Assembly (NCBI GenBank): GCA_949287095.1
Contig: CASEFA010000011.1
Span: 1 to 64,000, forward strand
From: an uncultured Bacillota bacterium
GTDB taxonomy: Bacteria; Bacillota; Clostridia; Peptostreptococcales; Anaerovoracaceae
Direction: 5' to 3'
DNA length: 64,000 nt
The notes beneath the pieces are model-generated. The model was not told where the DNA came from, did not search any database, and worked only from the letters and a program-made list of their open reading frames with translations. Shown here piece after piece: positions 35,791-43,006 of the stretch (positions are counted from its first letter, which is position 1; the number at the start of each line of letters is the position of its first letter). A program made the position numbers and the translations under genes.

Positions 35791-36261
35791 CTATTTCAGC
35801 CCCGGAAATCTCAGCTGTCTCAGCGCCTCGAACAGGATAATATTTGCTGAATTGGCAAGATTGAAGGATCTGAGTCTGGTGCTTTCACTCATGGGAATCC
35901 TTACGGCAAAGTCCTTATGCTGTTCTATGAAATCTCTCGGAAGCCCCGCCGTCTCTCTTCCGAAAAGAAACATGTCCCCGTCCCGGTATTCGGGCTCCGT
36001 GTAAAGGCGCGCGCCCTTTGTAGTAGCGAGAAACATTCTGGCTCCGGCGTATTCCTTCATAAAATCGTCAAGGCTTTCGTGAACCGTAAGTTTTACGTAT
36101 GGCCAGTAGTCAAGGCCCGCCCTCTTAAGGGCCTTATCGTCTATGGAAAATCCCAGGGGCTTCACCAGGTGAAGACACGTATCGGTGGCTGCGCATGTCC
36201 TGGCTATGTTGCCCGTATTAGGCGGAATTTCAGGATTTACAAGTACTATATGAAGTGGCAT
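35791..36261 (-). CDS. trmL: tRNA (cytidine(34)-2'-O)-methyltransferase TrmL
   Basis: SPOUT-family methylase for the wobble base of certain leucine tRNAs. Motifs: LVNPEIPPNTGNIARTCAAT, LHLVKPLGFSID, the SAM knot MFLFGRETAGLPRDFIE and IPMSESTRLRSFNLANSANI. 156 residues from the ATG at 36261, which has AAAGGAG upstream; an in-frame extension to 36282 lacks one. Confidence 0.93.
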   Translation of the reverse strand: MPLHIVLVNPEIPPNTGNIARTCAATDTCLHLVKPLGFSIDDKALKRAGLDYWPYVKLTVHESLDDFMKEYAGARMFLATTKGARLYTEPEYRDGDMFLFGRETAGLPRDFIEQHKDFAVRIPMSESTRLRSFNLANSANIILFEALRQLRFPGLK

Positions 36262-36334
36262 TTTCTTCTCCTTTCGCGGCACGGGCCGCTCCTCTTATAA
36301 TATATGCTTTCTCATTTCCGGGCAACCGCTTTAT

Positions 36335-36361
36335 GAAAAAATCCCGGACGAATCCGGGATT
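36335..36361 (-). terminator. Terminator after the SEC-C gene
   Basis: AATCCCGGA pairs with TCCGGGATT across a TTCG tetraloop and is followed by TTTTTC on the minus strand. Confidence 0.85.
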
Positions 36362-36388
36362 TAAAAAGTTCTATGATTTTATTAAGGT

Positions 36389-36889
36389 TTATGCGTTCTT
36401 TCCGCAGCACTTCTTATACTTAAGGCCGCTTCCGCAAGGACAAGGGTCATTTCTGCCCGGCTTCTTTTCTGCGTGAACAGTCTTTGATTTCTTGTATTCC
36501 TTATAGATTTCCTCGCGTCTATCAACGGTGAGAACCTTGTCCCACTCAGGAATGGACCAGAGATAGTCTGCATCTGCTTTATGCATGTTGAAATAGAGCT
36601 TCTCAAAGTCGATATCAAGGCTTATTTCGCTGTCCTCGGTAACCTTCTTAAGATCCAGCTCCTTCTTAAGGCTGGAATTGATGCCGTCGAGGAATCCCAT
36701 GAATATGATCTTATTGCAGTCAAATTTCTCAACGAGATCAGAGAACTTTCCTTCCAGCTTCTTTTCGTGGTCCGAAAGGATGTAAGTGTAGATTTTGGTT
36801 TCCGTCTCCGAATACTCCTTCCAGAATTCGTCGATGGTCGCCTTCGTCTGACCTTCCATAAGGTCAAGCCACTGGTTCAGTAAACTCAT
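36389..36889 (-). CDS. SEC-C motif protein
   Basis: A 166-residue protein, mostly helical and charged, ending in a zinc-binding SEC-C motif: [20 protein letters not shown]. In SecA this motif binds zinc and SecB; in small proteins such as this one the role is unclear. The N-terminal 130 residues match no family I can name. AGGAGG precedes the ATG; it lies just downstream of hom and may be co-transcribed. Confidence 0.8.
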   Translation of the reverse strand: MSLLNQWLDLMEGQTKATIDEFWKEYSETETKIYTYILSDHEKKLEGKFSDLVEKFDCNKIIFMGFLDGINSSLKKELDLKKVTEDSEISLDIDFEKLYFNMHKADADYLWSIPEWDKVLTVDRREEIYKEYKKSKTVHAEKKPGRNDPCPCGSGLKYKKCCGKNA

Positions 36890-36912
36890 TTATATATCCT
36901 CCTGAAATATGA

Positions 36913-37878
36913 TTAAAGGGTCTTTGCGATAGCGATGATATCGCCTACTATGGCACTTCCCGTAGGAAGAGCCCCTGCGCCTTTGCCGTAGAACATAACC
37001 TCGTCAACGGCATTTCCCGTAACGTAGATGGCGTTAAACTCGTTGGACACTCCCGCAAGCGGATGGGAATTTTCAATCTCCATCGGCGCAACGCTGTACT
37101 CCAGCTTTCCCTCCTTTACGGCAGCCTTTGCTATGAGCTTTATCCTGCAGCCCTTCGCCTTTGCGGCCTCGATGTCGGCCATGGTGATGTGGCTTATGCC
37201 CTTTGTCGGAATGTCGGCAGGCTTTACGTATTTGTCGAAGCAGAGAGCCATGAGTATGGAGAGCTTGTTGGCAACATCGATACCCTCGACGTCTGCAGTC
37301 GGGTCGGCCTCGGCAAAGCCTTTGGCCTGCGCGTCTTTCAGAACCTCACCGTAGTCAAGTCCCAGGTCGGTCATCTTCGTCAGAATGTAGTTGGTGGTTC
37401 CGTTGAGGATTCCCATAACCTCTGTGAACTCATTTCCGGAAAGAGCCTCCATGATAGCCGTAAGGGCCGGGATTCCGCCGCCTACGCTGGCCTCAAATCT
37501 GAATCCTACGCCGTTTTCTTCAGCGGTTTTCTTCAGCTCATCGAAGTTTGCTGCAACGGCAGCCTTGTTCGGAGTCACGACAGACTTGCCCGCCTTCATG
37601 GCCTTAAGCATAAAGTCGGTGGAAGGCTGGATTCCCCCAAGAGCCTCAACTACGATATCAATCTCCGGGTCCGTAAAAATCTTCTCGGGATCGTCGACGA
37701 TCATATCCTCCGTAAGTCCCTTGGCAAGGCACTTGTCCACGGCCTTGTCCAGAACCTTCGTGACTCTGATCTGTCTTCCCGTTCTCTTTTCTATAAGTTC
37801 GGCATTCATCTTCAGAATGTCATAAGTACCTCCGCCTACGGTTCCAAGGCCGAGGATAGCAACATTTACCGGTCTCAT
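36913..37878 (-). CDS. hom: Homoserine dehydrogenase, short form
   Basis: Reduces aspartate semialdehyde to homoserine for threonine and methionine synthesis. The NAD(P) site is VAILGLGTVGGGTYDIL; GILNGTTNYIL, FAEADPTADVEGIDVANKLS (catalytic Lys) and the ending GAGALPTGSAIVGDI are diagnostic. From the ATG at 37878 (CAGGAGG upstream) it has 321 residues and stops right after the catalytic domain, so the C-terminal ACT regulatory domain of typical Bacillota enzymes is absent. Confidence 0.94.
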   Translation of the reverse strand: MRPVNVAILGLGTVGGGTYDILKMNAELIEKRTGRQIRVTKVLDKAVDKCLAKGLTEDMIVDDPEKIFTDPEIDIVVEALGGIQPSTDFMLKAMKAGKSVVTPNKAAVAANFDELKKTAEENGVGFRFEASVGGGIPALTAIMEALSGNEFTEVMGILNGTTNYILTKMTDLGLDYGEVLKDAQAKGFAEADPTADVEGIDVANKLSILMALCFDKYVKPADIPTKGISHITMADIEAAKAKGCRIKLIAKAAVKEGKLEYSVAPMEIENSHPLAGVSNEFNAIYVTGNAVDEVMFYGKGAGALPTGSAIVGDIIAIAKTL

Positions 37879-37941
37879 TAAAATTCCTCCTGATACGCGC
37901 ACCCTGCCGGTGCGCCGGGTTATAAAGATTTAATGTACACC

Positions 37942-37984
37942 CGTGGATCACAACCCGCGACACTCACGGATTGAAGCCCGCGAC
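37942..37984. repeat. Two imperfect 20-bp tandem units upstream of hom
   Basis: CGTGGATCACAACCCGCGAC (37942-37961) and CACGGATTGAAGCCCGCGAC (37965-37984) share GGAT-N5-CCCGCGAC and are 23 bp apart. They fall in the presumed 5' untranslated region of hom. Confidence 0.4.
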
Positions 37985-38012
37985 TATAATCATTTTAGGT
38001 ATAACAAATTTG

Positions 38013-38041
38013 ATTATATACCAAAAATCAGGATTTGTCTT
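38013..38041 (-). promoter_or_regulatory. Possible promoter of hom
   Basis: A perfect TATAAT (38013-38018) with AAGACA 17 bases upstream (38036-38041) on the minus strand, leaving a leader of about 130 bases. Confidence 0.45.
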
Positions 38042-38091
38042 TATAATTTTTAGGATATGCGGGCACGCAGGCCGGAAGAAACCACAGAAAA

Positions 38092-38129
38092 TTAGTCAAG
38101 TACGATTTGACCAAATCGTACTTGACTAA
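38092..38129. repeat. 38-bp near-perfect palindrome
   Basis: TTAGTCAAGTACGATTTG and its exact reverse complement are separated by only AC. On the minus strand it is followed by AATTTTC, so it could end transcription from the ATPase gene; the long arms would also suit a protein-binding or cruciform site. Confidence 0.7.
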
Positions 38130-38216
38130 ATCCGTAAACGCTGTTATTTTAAGGTCTACGCTGTGTAGGTTCTAAAATAGAGACAATCCCCCGGAAGTTA
38201 TTCCAAAGGATTGGTG

Positions 38217-38351
38217 TCATTGGGGCCAAACTTTGGTGCCACTTTTCAGCACCTTGAGTAACTCGGGTAGCTTGTCGCTTGTTGTAAACGGCAATATTTT
38301 TAGGAAGATATGCGGTTGTCCGTCAAAATTATAAGTAGTCAAGATCCATTT
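38217..38351 (-). other. Unassigned short coding-like frame after the ATPase gene
   Basis: An open frame of at least 45 codons runs from within the end of the ATPase gene to TGA at 38217-38219. It reads WILTTYNFDGQPHIFLKILP and then TTSDKLPELLKVLKSGTKVW, which looks like real protein composition rather than shadow. I do not recognise a family and see no start codon with ribosome site, so it may be the 3' remnant of a lost gene. The rest of 37903-38349 holds the palindrome, the repeat pair and a promoter listed separately. Confidence 0.3.
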
Positions 38352-39927
38352 AGCAATCCCTGTAAAGTGTAATAAGCGAGTCAATAACTGATTGTAAATT
38401 AGAAAAAATGCTTTTTAATATGGCTGTATCTAAATTGCAGATGTAGTCGCAAAATGCCATCTTTTTAAATTCAACAATCGTGCTGTCATCTCCGTAATCC
38501 CCTTTTTTTATTTTTGATGAATAGTAAGGGGAAACATCAACTGAATCTAGTATGAGCGCATTTTCAATGCCTTTTTTCATATGCTTTGCATTGGTATAAG
38601 TAGGAATAACCCTTATATACACATTGTTTTTTGAAGTTTCCGCACGATTTGTATCACAATCAAACAGACATACATTTTTGACAGGAAGATTTCGACCAGT
38701 GAGAAATTGCGCTGCCTTATTCAAAGCATCTTTACCGGTATTTTCTTCAGTCCTATCATCTTTCATATAGCCAACCCATTTGAATTGAAATGGAACATTA
38801 TAACCATATACTTCAAGAGCTTTATTAAAATATTTCTCATCAGTTCTACCTTCGAGGTAAACAGTGGGCCTATCTGCAGAAAATCCTTGAATTGAGAAAG
38901 CGTCCTGTATAACTGCAAGGGAAGTGCACTTGAAATAATCAGGTTTATCTTTAACAATAATGTTATCGCGTTCATCACGTGTAAGTACTATTATCTTATC
39001 ATTTCTTCGATTATTGTTATGTATAATAAATGGCGAATGAGTTACAGCAAATATCTGAGAGGTTTGGACATTTGATTCATTCGTAAAAAGGCTTTTATAG
39101 TAGTCCATAATCTTCATTTGCCAAGTTGGATGCAGGCTAATTTCTGGTTCATCAATAAAGACAAATACTCCACTAATTGCATTTGCATCTTTTAGAAGAA
39201 AGCAGCCTCGATAAACAATTTGCTTTTCTCCAGAACTCAGGGCATCAATGGGAATTTCAACTCCGTTTTTACTGAACAGGATGGATTTATAGCCATCTTG
39301 ATTCTTAATACGGCTATATGTAAGGCTGTCCAACATGCGGTTGAAAGCAGTAGTAAATCGATGCATGCGTTGCGCTACAAGGATATCTTTAGCAAGTGAT
39401 TCCGGATGTTGCCGCGCAGCAAATGCAACATCAGCATCATCCAAGGCCTGAATATCGATCAGGAGTTGTTTAATTTGTGTAGGGAGATTGTTTGAAGACC
39501 GACAGCTTTTCTTCTCGGCATCTAGTACTAGACTGGTGACGGAAGAAACTTTCTGCGAATGGAAGTTAATGTCAACGTCTGAATAAATACCGTCAAAATC
39601 ATATTTCCCCTTAAATGCAGGATGTGCGGGTAAAGTTTTCCATCCACTTTCATCTTGAACCCAAATATTCTGACCATTCACGTCTTTTTCGTTGAAATAC
39701 TTCAGTAAATGAGATACACCATCTTGTTCTATTTCTACATCTGCTTCAAATTTTAAAGTTTTGGATGCTATTTCATATAGGCACTCTAATATCGTGCTTT
39801 TTCCAACACCATTTTCCCCAGCAAAAATTACTGTATCAACAGCGTTGCCATCCGGTCCTCGAAAGTCTAAGTATAAATCTCCTAATACTGGATGGCATTT
39901 AAATTTTACACTTACTATCTTATACAT
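38350..39927 (-). CDS. OLD-like AAA ATPase with TOPRIM-like C-terminus
   Basis: A protein of 525 residues. SMC/ABC-type ATPase: Walker A GENGVGKST near residue 37-45, signature LSSGEKQIV near 235, Walker B VFVFIDEPEISLHP, and THSPFIIH. The C-terminal part has YLEGRTDEKYF and CLFDCDTNRAE, resembling the Glu and DxD of a TOPRIM nuclease. This layout matches OLD-family nucleases, several of which act in phage defence. The ATG at 39927 is preferred because AAGGAG lies 7 bases upstream; the ATG at 39933 is too close to it. The gene is clearly AT-richer than the core genes around it, suggesting transfer. Confidence 0.75.
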   Translation of the reverse strand: MYKIVSVKFKCHPVLGDLYLDFRGPDGNAVDTVIFAGENGVGKSTILECLYEIASKTLKFEADVEIEQDGVSHLLKYFNEKDVNGQNIWVQDESGWKTLPAHPAFKGKYDFDGIYSDVDINFHSQKVSSVTSLVLDAEKKSCRSSNNLPTQIKQLLIDIQALDDADVAFAARQHPESLAKDILVAQRMHRFTTAFNRMLDSLTYSRIKNQDGYKSILFSKNGVEIPIDALSSGEKQIVYRGCFLLKDANAISGVFVFIDEPEISLHPTWQMKIMDYYKSLFTNESNVQTSQIFAVTHSPFIIHNNNRRNDKIIVLTRDERDNIIVKDKPDYFKCTSLAVIQDAFSIQGFSADRPTVYLEGRTDEKYFNKALEVYGYNVPFQFKWVGYMKDDRTEENTGKDALNKAAQFLTGRNLPVKNVCLFDCDTNRAETSKNNVYIRVIPTYTNAKHMKKGIENALILDSVDVSPYYSSKIKKGDYGDDSTIVEFKKMAFCDYICNLDTAILKSIFSNLQSVIDSLITLYRDC

Positions 39928-40109
39928 TACCATGCTCCTTTGTTATTCGACAGGAGAGTAAAAGTTTCGTTGATTGTCTTATCCCAGAGGATCTCACCGG
40001 AACCATTGCTCTCGATGATGTCTTCGATGTTACTGTATACGCCGTTTTCATAATAATCCTGCAGGAGGAACAGAAGTACAGCAAGCCGCATCCCACAGTT
40101 GCTTTTCAA
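39927..40109 (-). pseudogene. C-terminal fragment, possibly of a restriction-related protein
   Basis: A 60-codon frame. The part VLLFLLQDYYENGVYSNIED with GEILWDKTINETFTLLSN resembles, from memory, a segment of LlaJI/McrC-like restriction proteins, but this is not secure. The first 10 or so codons are an out-of-frame reading of the hsdM fragment. It ends at the ATPase start with a TAATG overlap, so translation of the ATPase could be coupled to it. Confidence 0.4.
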
Positions 40110-40140
40110 AGCCTATGTTAGCAGTAGTCTTATCTGCCAT
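40048..40140 (-). pseudogene. 5' remnant of a type I methyltransferase gene (hsdM)
   Basis: Begins at an ATG with an excellent GGGGAGG site and reads MADKTTANIGFEKQLWDAA, which matches the N-terminus of HsdM methylases. Homology stops after about 19 residues and the frame ends at codon 31. The sequence then continues as the other fragment in a different frame, so a deletion joined two genes. Confidence 0.6.
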
Positions 40141-40167
40141 TTCTACCTCCCCGTATAATACATCTTA

Positions 40168-40715
40168 CTATTCTTCATTATCTTTATCTTCCCACATTTC
40201 CATATATGCATAAATATATTCGCTTACGCAGACAGGATAGATTTCAAAATATCGCCTGCAAAGCTTTTTATATAGCAACAGGATTTTTTCGTCAGATGTA
40301 AAGTCAAGCAATTTATCAAACAATCGTTCCAGTTCTACTTCAGATAGGACTGCTCTGCACGCATTGTCAACCATCGGTGAGTATAGATTATATGCTTCAT
40401 CATGAGCTTGCCTCATGTTTTCTATGATATGCGCTATATCCCCTTTTAAAAGCATCCTTTGCTGAAGTTCACTAGTGATCGAATTATACACATCTTGCAG
40501 ATTCAACCAATACATCACACTGGTTCCCGTAATTTCAGAAAGCTTTCGCGCCATATTCTCGGAAAGACTAAGTTCCCCTCTTATCAATCTTCCCGTGTCA
40601 TGTTAAGACGCTTTGCGAAGTCCACATATGTAAATCCGCTCTCATCTGCTATTTCCTTTACATAATATCCTGGATGAAATGCAATTTTACCGTCATGCTC
40701 AAAATGGTTGCTCAC
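40168..40715 (-). pseudogene. HigA-like XRE antitoxin or regulator with a frameshift
   Basis: The N-terminal part starts at GTG 40715 (GGAAGGGG upstream) and reads IAFHPGYYVKEIADESGFTY then VDFAKRLNMTRED before TGA at 40584-40586. The continuation is in another frame from about 40605: GRLIRGELSLSENMARKLSE, ITGTSVMYWLNLQ, the usual second half of the HigA helix-turn-helix domain, followed by about 110 helical residues. Together they make one protein of about 180 residues broken by a one-base shift near 40596-40605. A sequencing error is possible. No HigB toxin is adjacent. Confidence 0.7.
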
Positions 40716-40753
40716 AGTAATACCCCTTCCATTTTTGCTCTATGTCCATGTAA

Positions 40754-40782
40754 ATCTTACCATAATGTATCCGTGTCGTCAA
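40754..40782 (-). promoter_or_regulatory. Promoter of the HigA-like gene
   Basis: TTGACG (40777-40782), 17-base spacer, TAAGAT (40754-40759) on the minus strand, about 40 bases before the GTG start. Confidence 0.6.
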
Positions 40783-40903
40783 AGTTATCAGAAAATCTCC
40801 TTACACCTAGACAAAAATAATCCCCGTTTCGAAACCATTTTACACACCTCATTGTTTTCTTATTGTGATATAGTATTGCATAGGAAAGGAGTGTTTCACG
40901 CAT

Positions 40904-41065
40904 ATGCTGAATGAAACCGATAAAATGCTTAAAAATGATATAAACCGTATCAAACTTCTTGAAATCCTTGCAAAGGCAGAAAATGACGTAAATGCCGGAA
41001 AAATAGCGCCCATTAATGACACTTTTAGCGAGCTTCGTGAAGCTCTGAAAATCAGGCAGATATAA
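40904..41065 (+). CDS. Small antitoxin-like protein
   Basis: A 53-residue ORF, MLNETDKMLKNDINRIKLLE followed by ILAKAENDVNAGKIAPINDT and FSELREALKIRQI. The AEND-x-AGKIAPINDTF-x-ELR ending resembles C-termini of Phd/YefM-like antitoxins, but the DNA-binding N-terminal half is missing, so it may be a remnant. GGAAAGGAG lies 12 bases upstream and TGATATAGT forms an extended -10. No toxin gene follows. It is divergent from the HigA-like gene. Confidence 0.45.
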   Translation: MLNETDKMLKNDINRIKLLEILAKAENDVNAGKIAPINDTFSELREALKIRQI

Positions 41066-41141
41066 GGCATGTGGCTCACTCTTCCAACGCTATCTTGGTT
41101 CTATATCTCCTACAAAAGTCCCTCCCTGTAAATCAATCAAA

Positions 41142-41265
41142 TCACAGACACCTCATTCTCCGATTTATATCCCCTATGTCTCTTAGCGGTTCCTTCTGGT
41201 CTTCGGCCCACTCTATCGTGTCCTCATATTCCGGGTGCGAAGGCTTTGATATAACGCCTCTCCAC
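41142..41265 (-). pseudogene. C-terminal remnant of a pRiA4b ORF-3-like protein
   Basis: In a frame different from the DUF6933 gene, the minus strand reads ISKPSHPEYEDTIEWAEDQK and then EPLRDIGDINRRM before TGA. This resembles the C-terminal end of plasmid pRiA4b ORF-3 family proteins (NHPEY-E-x-x-EW). No start codon belongs to it. It overlaps the last codons of the DUF6933 gene. Confidence 0.4.
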
Positions 41266-41569
41266 AGTTATCGAGGTACTCGTCGATTATGGCCTCTTTG
41301 ATGCATTCACGTTCAAGGGTTGCCCGGATTGCTTCCCTAACCCTGTCTCCAAGTCCGGAAAAATCTTTTGCCTTTACGCCGTACAGGATTACGGGGTAAA
41401 GTGTCTTTCTGTTCATGCATACCAGAGCTTTCTTCCTTCCCAGGTCTACTAAATTGACGTACCACGTGTAAAAGCCGTTCTCAAAGCCTTCGCACTCGCC
41501 TGTATCTGCATAATCCGCCTTGTCTATGCTGAGTCTGTCCAGCACTTTTTTCGTACACTGAAGATACAT
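41213..41569 (-). CDS. DUF6933 family protein
   Basis: A 118-residue protein of unknown function. MYLQCTKKVLDRL, WYVNLVDLGRKKALVCMNRK, YPVILYGVKAKDFSGLGD and REAIRATLERECIKEAIIDEYL match the DUF6933 pattern as I know it. The last 15 or so residues (ALYQSLRTRNMRTR) do not, and overlap another gene's remnant, so the 3' end was probably replaced by recombination. GGAGGGAAAAG precedes the ATG, and the small Cys/His-rich ORF ends 12 bases upstream, so the two are likely co-translated. Confidence 0.65.
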   Translation of the reverse strand: MYLQCTKKVLDRLSIDKADYADTGECEGFENGFYTWYVNLVDLGRKKALVCMNRKTLYPVILYGVKAKDFSGLGDRVREAIRATLERECIKEAIIDEYLDNCGEALYQSLRTRNMRTR

Positions 41570-41581
41570 CTTTTCCCTCCT

Positions 41582-41752
41582 TTAATCCATCCCGCCGCTG
41601 CCTCTGTTGCCGCCGAATTCGCAGCCGTACTGGTGGTCGTGGCCGTAGCGGTAACCGTAGTGTGGCGGGCAGTTTTCACAGTCGCCGGTGCAGTGTCCGG
41701 GCTGCCAGTCCTCGTAACTGGCATAAAACTCTTCCCATGAGTAGTGTTTCAT
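41582..41752 (-). CDS. Small Cys/His/Tyr-rich protein of unknown function
   Basis: A 56-residue ORF, MKHYSWEEFYASYEDWQPGH then CTGDCENCPPHYGYRYGHDH and QYGCEFGGNRGSGGMD. It has four cysteines (CxxxCxxC plus a later C) and five histidines, which could form one metal site. It lies 11 bases after the fic gene stop and 12 bases before the DUF6933 gene, all on one strand. A GGAGG is 14 bases upstream of the ATG and a closer GCGGAAAG may serve. I do not recognise a family. Confidence 0.6.
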   Translation of the reverse strand: MKHYSWEEFYASYEDWQPGHCTGDCENCPPHYGYRYGHDHQYGCEFGGNRGSGGMD

Positions 41753-41763
41753 ATGCTTTCCGC

Positions 41764-42810
41764 CTACCTCCTTATGTACTGAGTTCCTCTGCCGCCGCCG
41801 ATTTTCCTGATGCTCCCCGCTCTCACCATTTCTCCCAGAACCGCCTCCACGGTTGTAGGGCTTACATCAGGCAGAATTTTGCAGATTTCAGCCTTCGACA
41901 AAGGTGTAAGACTGTTAAGAACTGTCGCCTCTACTCTTGCCTTCTTCGTAATCCTTCTACTGCCAACGACAGCGAATCTTTTGTCCAGCTCTTTATAACA
42001 CATATACAACGCCGTAAGGAAATATTCCATAAACGGCACATAGTCGTTTTCGTTTTCTGCCCAGCCTTCGGAGGATTGCCTGAGAGCCTCGTAATACGCC
42101 GCCTTTGATTTATTTATCTGCTCTTCAAAAGAAATATATTTACCCGCGTCGAAGCCGTTCTTATACAAAAGCAGCAAAGACAGTAATCTGGACATCCTCC
42201 CGTTTCCGTCTCTGAAAGGGTGAATGCACAGAAAATCGAGAATCACGCATGGAATAAGCAGAAGCTGATTGATACCGGAATCGTTTCTAGCCTCCATATA
42301 CGCAAGCTCCAGCTGCTCCATTGCCGCCCCGGTCTCATCAGCCGCAACGGGTCTGAACCTTACCCTTCTGTTTCCGGAAGAATCGACTTCCATGATAAGA
42401 TTGTCGTCCGTTTTATACATGCCGCCGTACTCGTACCCCGCGACCGCCATTATCATCTCATGAATTCTCAGGATGTCGCCCTGTCTGAAATCAATATTGT
42501 CGTAGTCTGAGTGAATAAGGTTCAGCGCATCCCTGTACCCTGCGATTTCTGCTTCATCGTGATTAAGCGGCGCACTGTTTCCATTCACGATTTCATTTAT
42601 ACGCTCATCGCTGGTCACTATACCCTCAATTTCGTTGGAACTCTTAACCGACTGAACCCTGGCAACGGCTTCAAGCTCAGTAAATATCTCTTTGAAATCG
42701 TTTTTTCGTACTCCCGACAAAGTCTTCAGCGATGATATGGCGGAAGTAAGGTTTATCATTTTAGCTGGCAGCAAACCGTTATCCAGAAACGAATAGTCGA
42801 ATTTCCTCAT
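41764..42810 (-). CDS. Fic family AMPylation-type protein with C-terminal winged helix
   Basis: A 348-residue Fic protein that likely transfers AMP or another nucleotide part to a target. An N-terminal Fic_N-like domain carries the inhibitory motif SSNEIEGI ([S/T]xxxE[G/N]), so self-inhibition is built in (class II). The active site is IHPFRDGNGRMSRLL. The C-terminal 60 residues form a winged helix (LTPLSKAEICKILPDVSPTT, VEAVLGEMV), which could bind the boxes in its own promoter. GGAGG lies 11 bases before the ATG. Confidence 0.9.
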   Translation of the reverse strand: MRKFDYSFLDNGLLPAKMINLTSAISSLKTLSGVRKNDFKEIFTELEAVARVQSVKSSNEIEGIVTSDERINEIVNGNSAPLNHDEAEIAGYRDALNLIHSDYDNIDFRQGDILRIHEMIMAVAGYEYGGMYKTDDNLIMEVDSSGNRRVRFRPVAADETGAAMEQLELAYMEARNDSGINQLLLIPCVILDFLCIHPFRDGNGRMSRLLSLLLLYKNGFDAGKYISFEEQINKSKAAYYEALRQSSEGWAENENDYVPFMEYFLTALYMCYKELDKRFAVVGSRRITKKARVEATVLNSLTPLSKAEICKILPDVSPTTVEAVLGEMVRAGSIRKIGGGRGTQYIRR

Positions 42811-42826
42811 TGCATATTCATCCTCC

Positions 42827-42891
42827 TTATCTGCATATATTTTATCATTTTATATGCAGATAATCAACTTATTGCAGCTTTTTCTGCATAT
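42827..42891. promoter_or_regulatory. Operator array upstream of fic
   Basis: TTATCTGCATAT (42827-42838), its exact inverted copy ATATGCAGATAA (42852-42863), and a third partial copy TTTCTGCATAT (42881-42891). Centres are 25 and about 28 bp apart. Two boxes flank and overlap the promoter. Confidence 0.7.
42839..42867 (-). promoter_or_regulatory. Promoter of the fic operon
   Basis: TTGATT (42862-42867), 17-base spacer, TAAAAT (42839-42844) on the minus strand, with one operator box covering the spacer and -35 edge and another just downstream of the -10. Confidence 0.6.
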
Positions 42892-42953
42892 ATTTTAACT
42901 CACTTATATGTAGAAAAATCGCATCGCCTATTCCAGCTCCCCGCCGCATCAAC

Positions 42954-42982
42954 TGAAAACGCCCGGAAAATAATTTCCGGGC
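42954..42982 (-). terminator. Terminator after the amidohydrolase gene
   Basis: GCCCGGAAA pairs with TTTCCGGGC across a 4-base loop, then GTTTTC on the minus strand. TTATTT follows on the plus strand, so it could act both ways. Confidence 0.75.
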
Positions 42983-43006
42983 TTATTTCGAGCTCTCATT
43001 CCATTT

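Noticed and set aside
40580-40610. Programmed ribosomal frameshift in the HigA-like gene
   Set aside because: No slippery heptamer, internal ribosome site or downstream stem is apparent at the break; decay or a sequence error is simpler.
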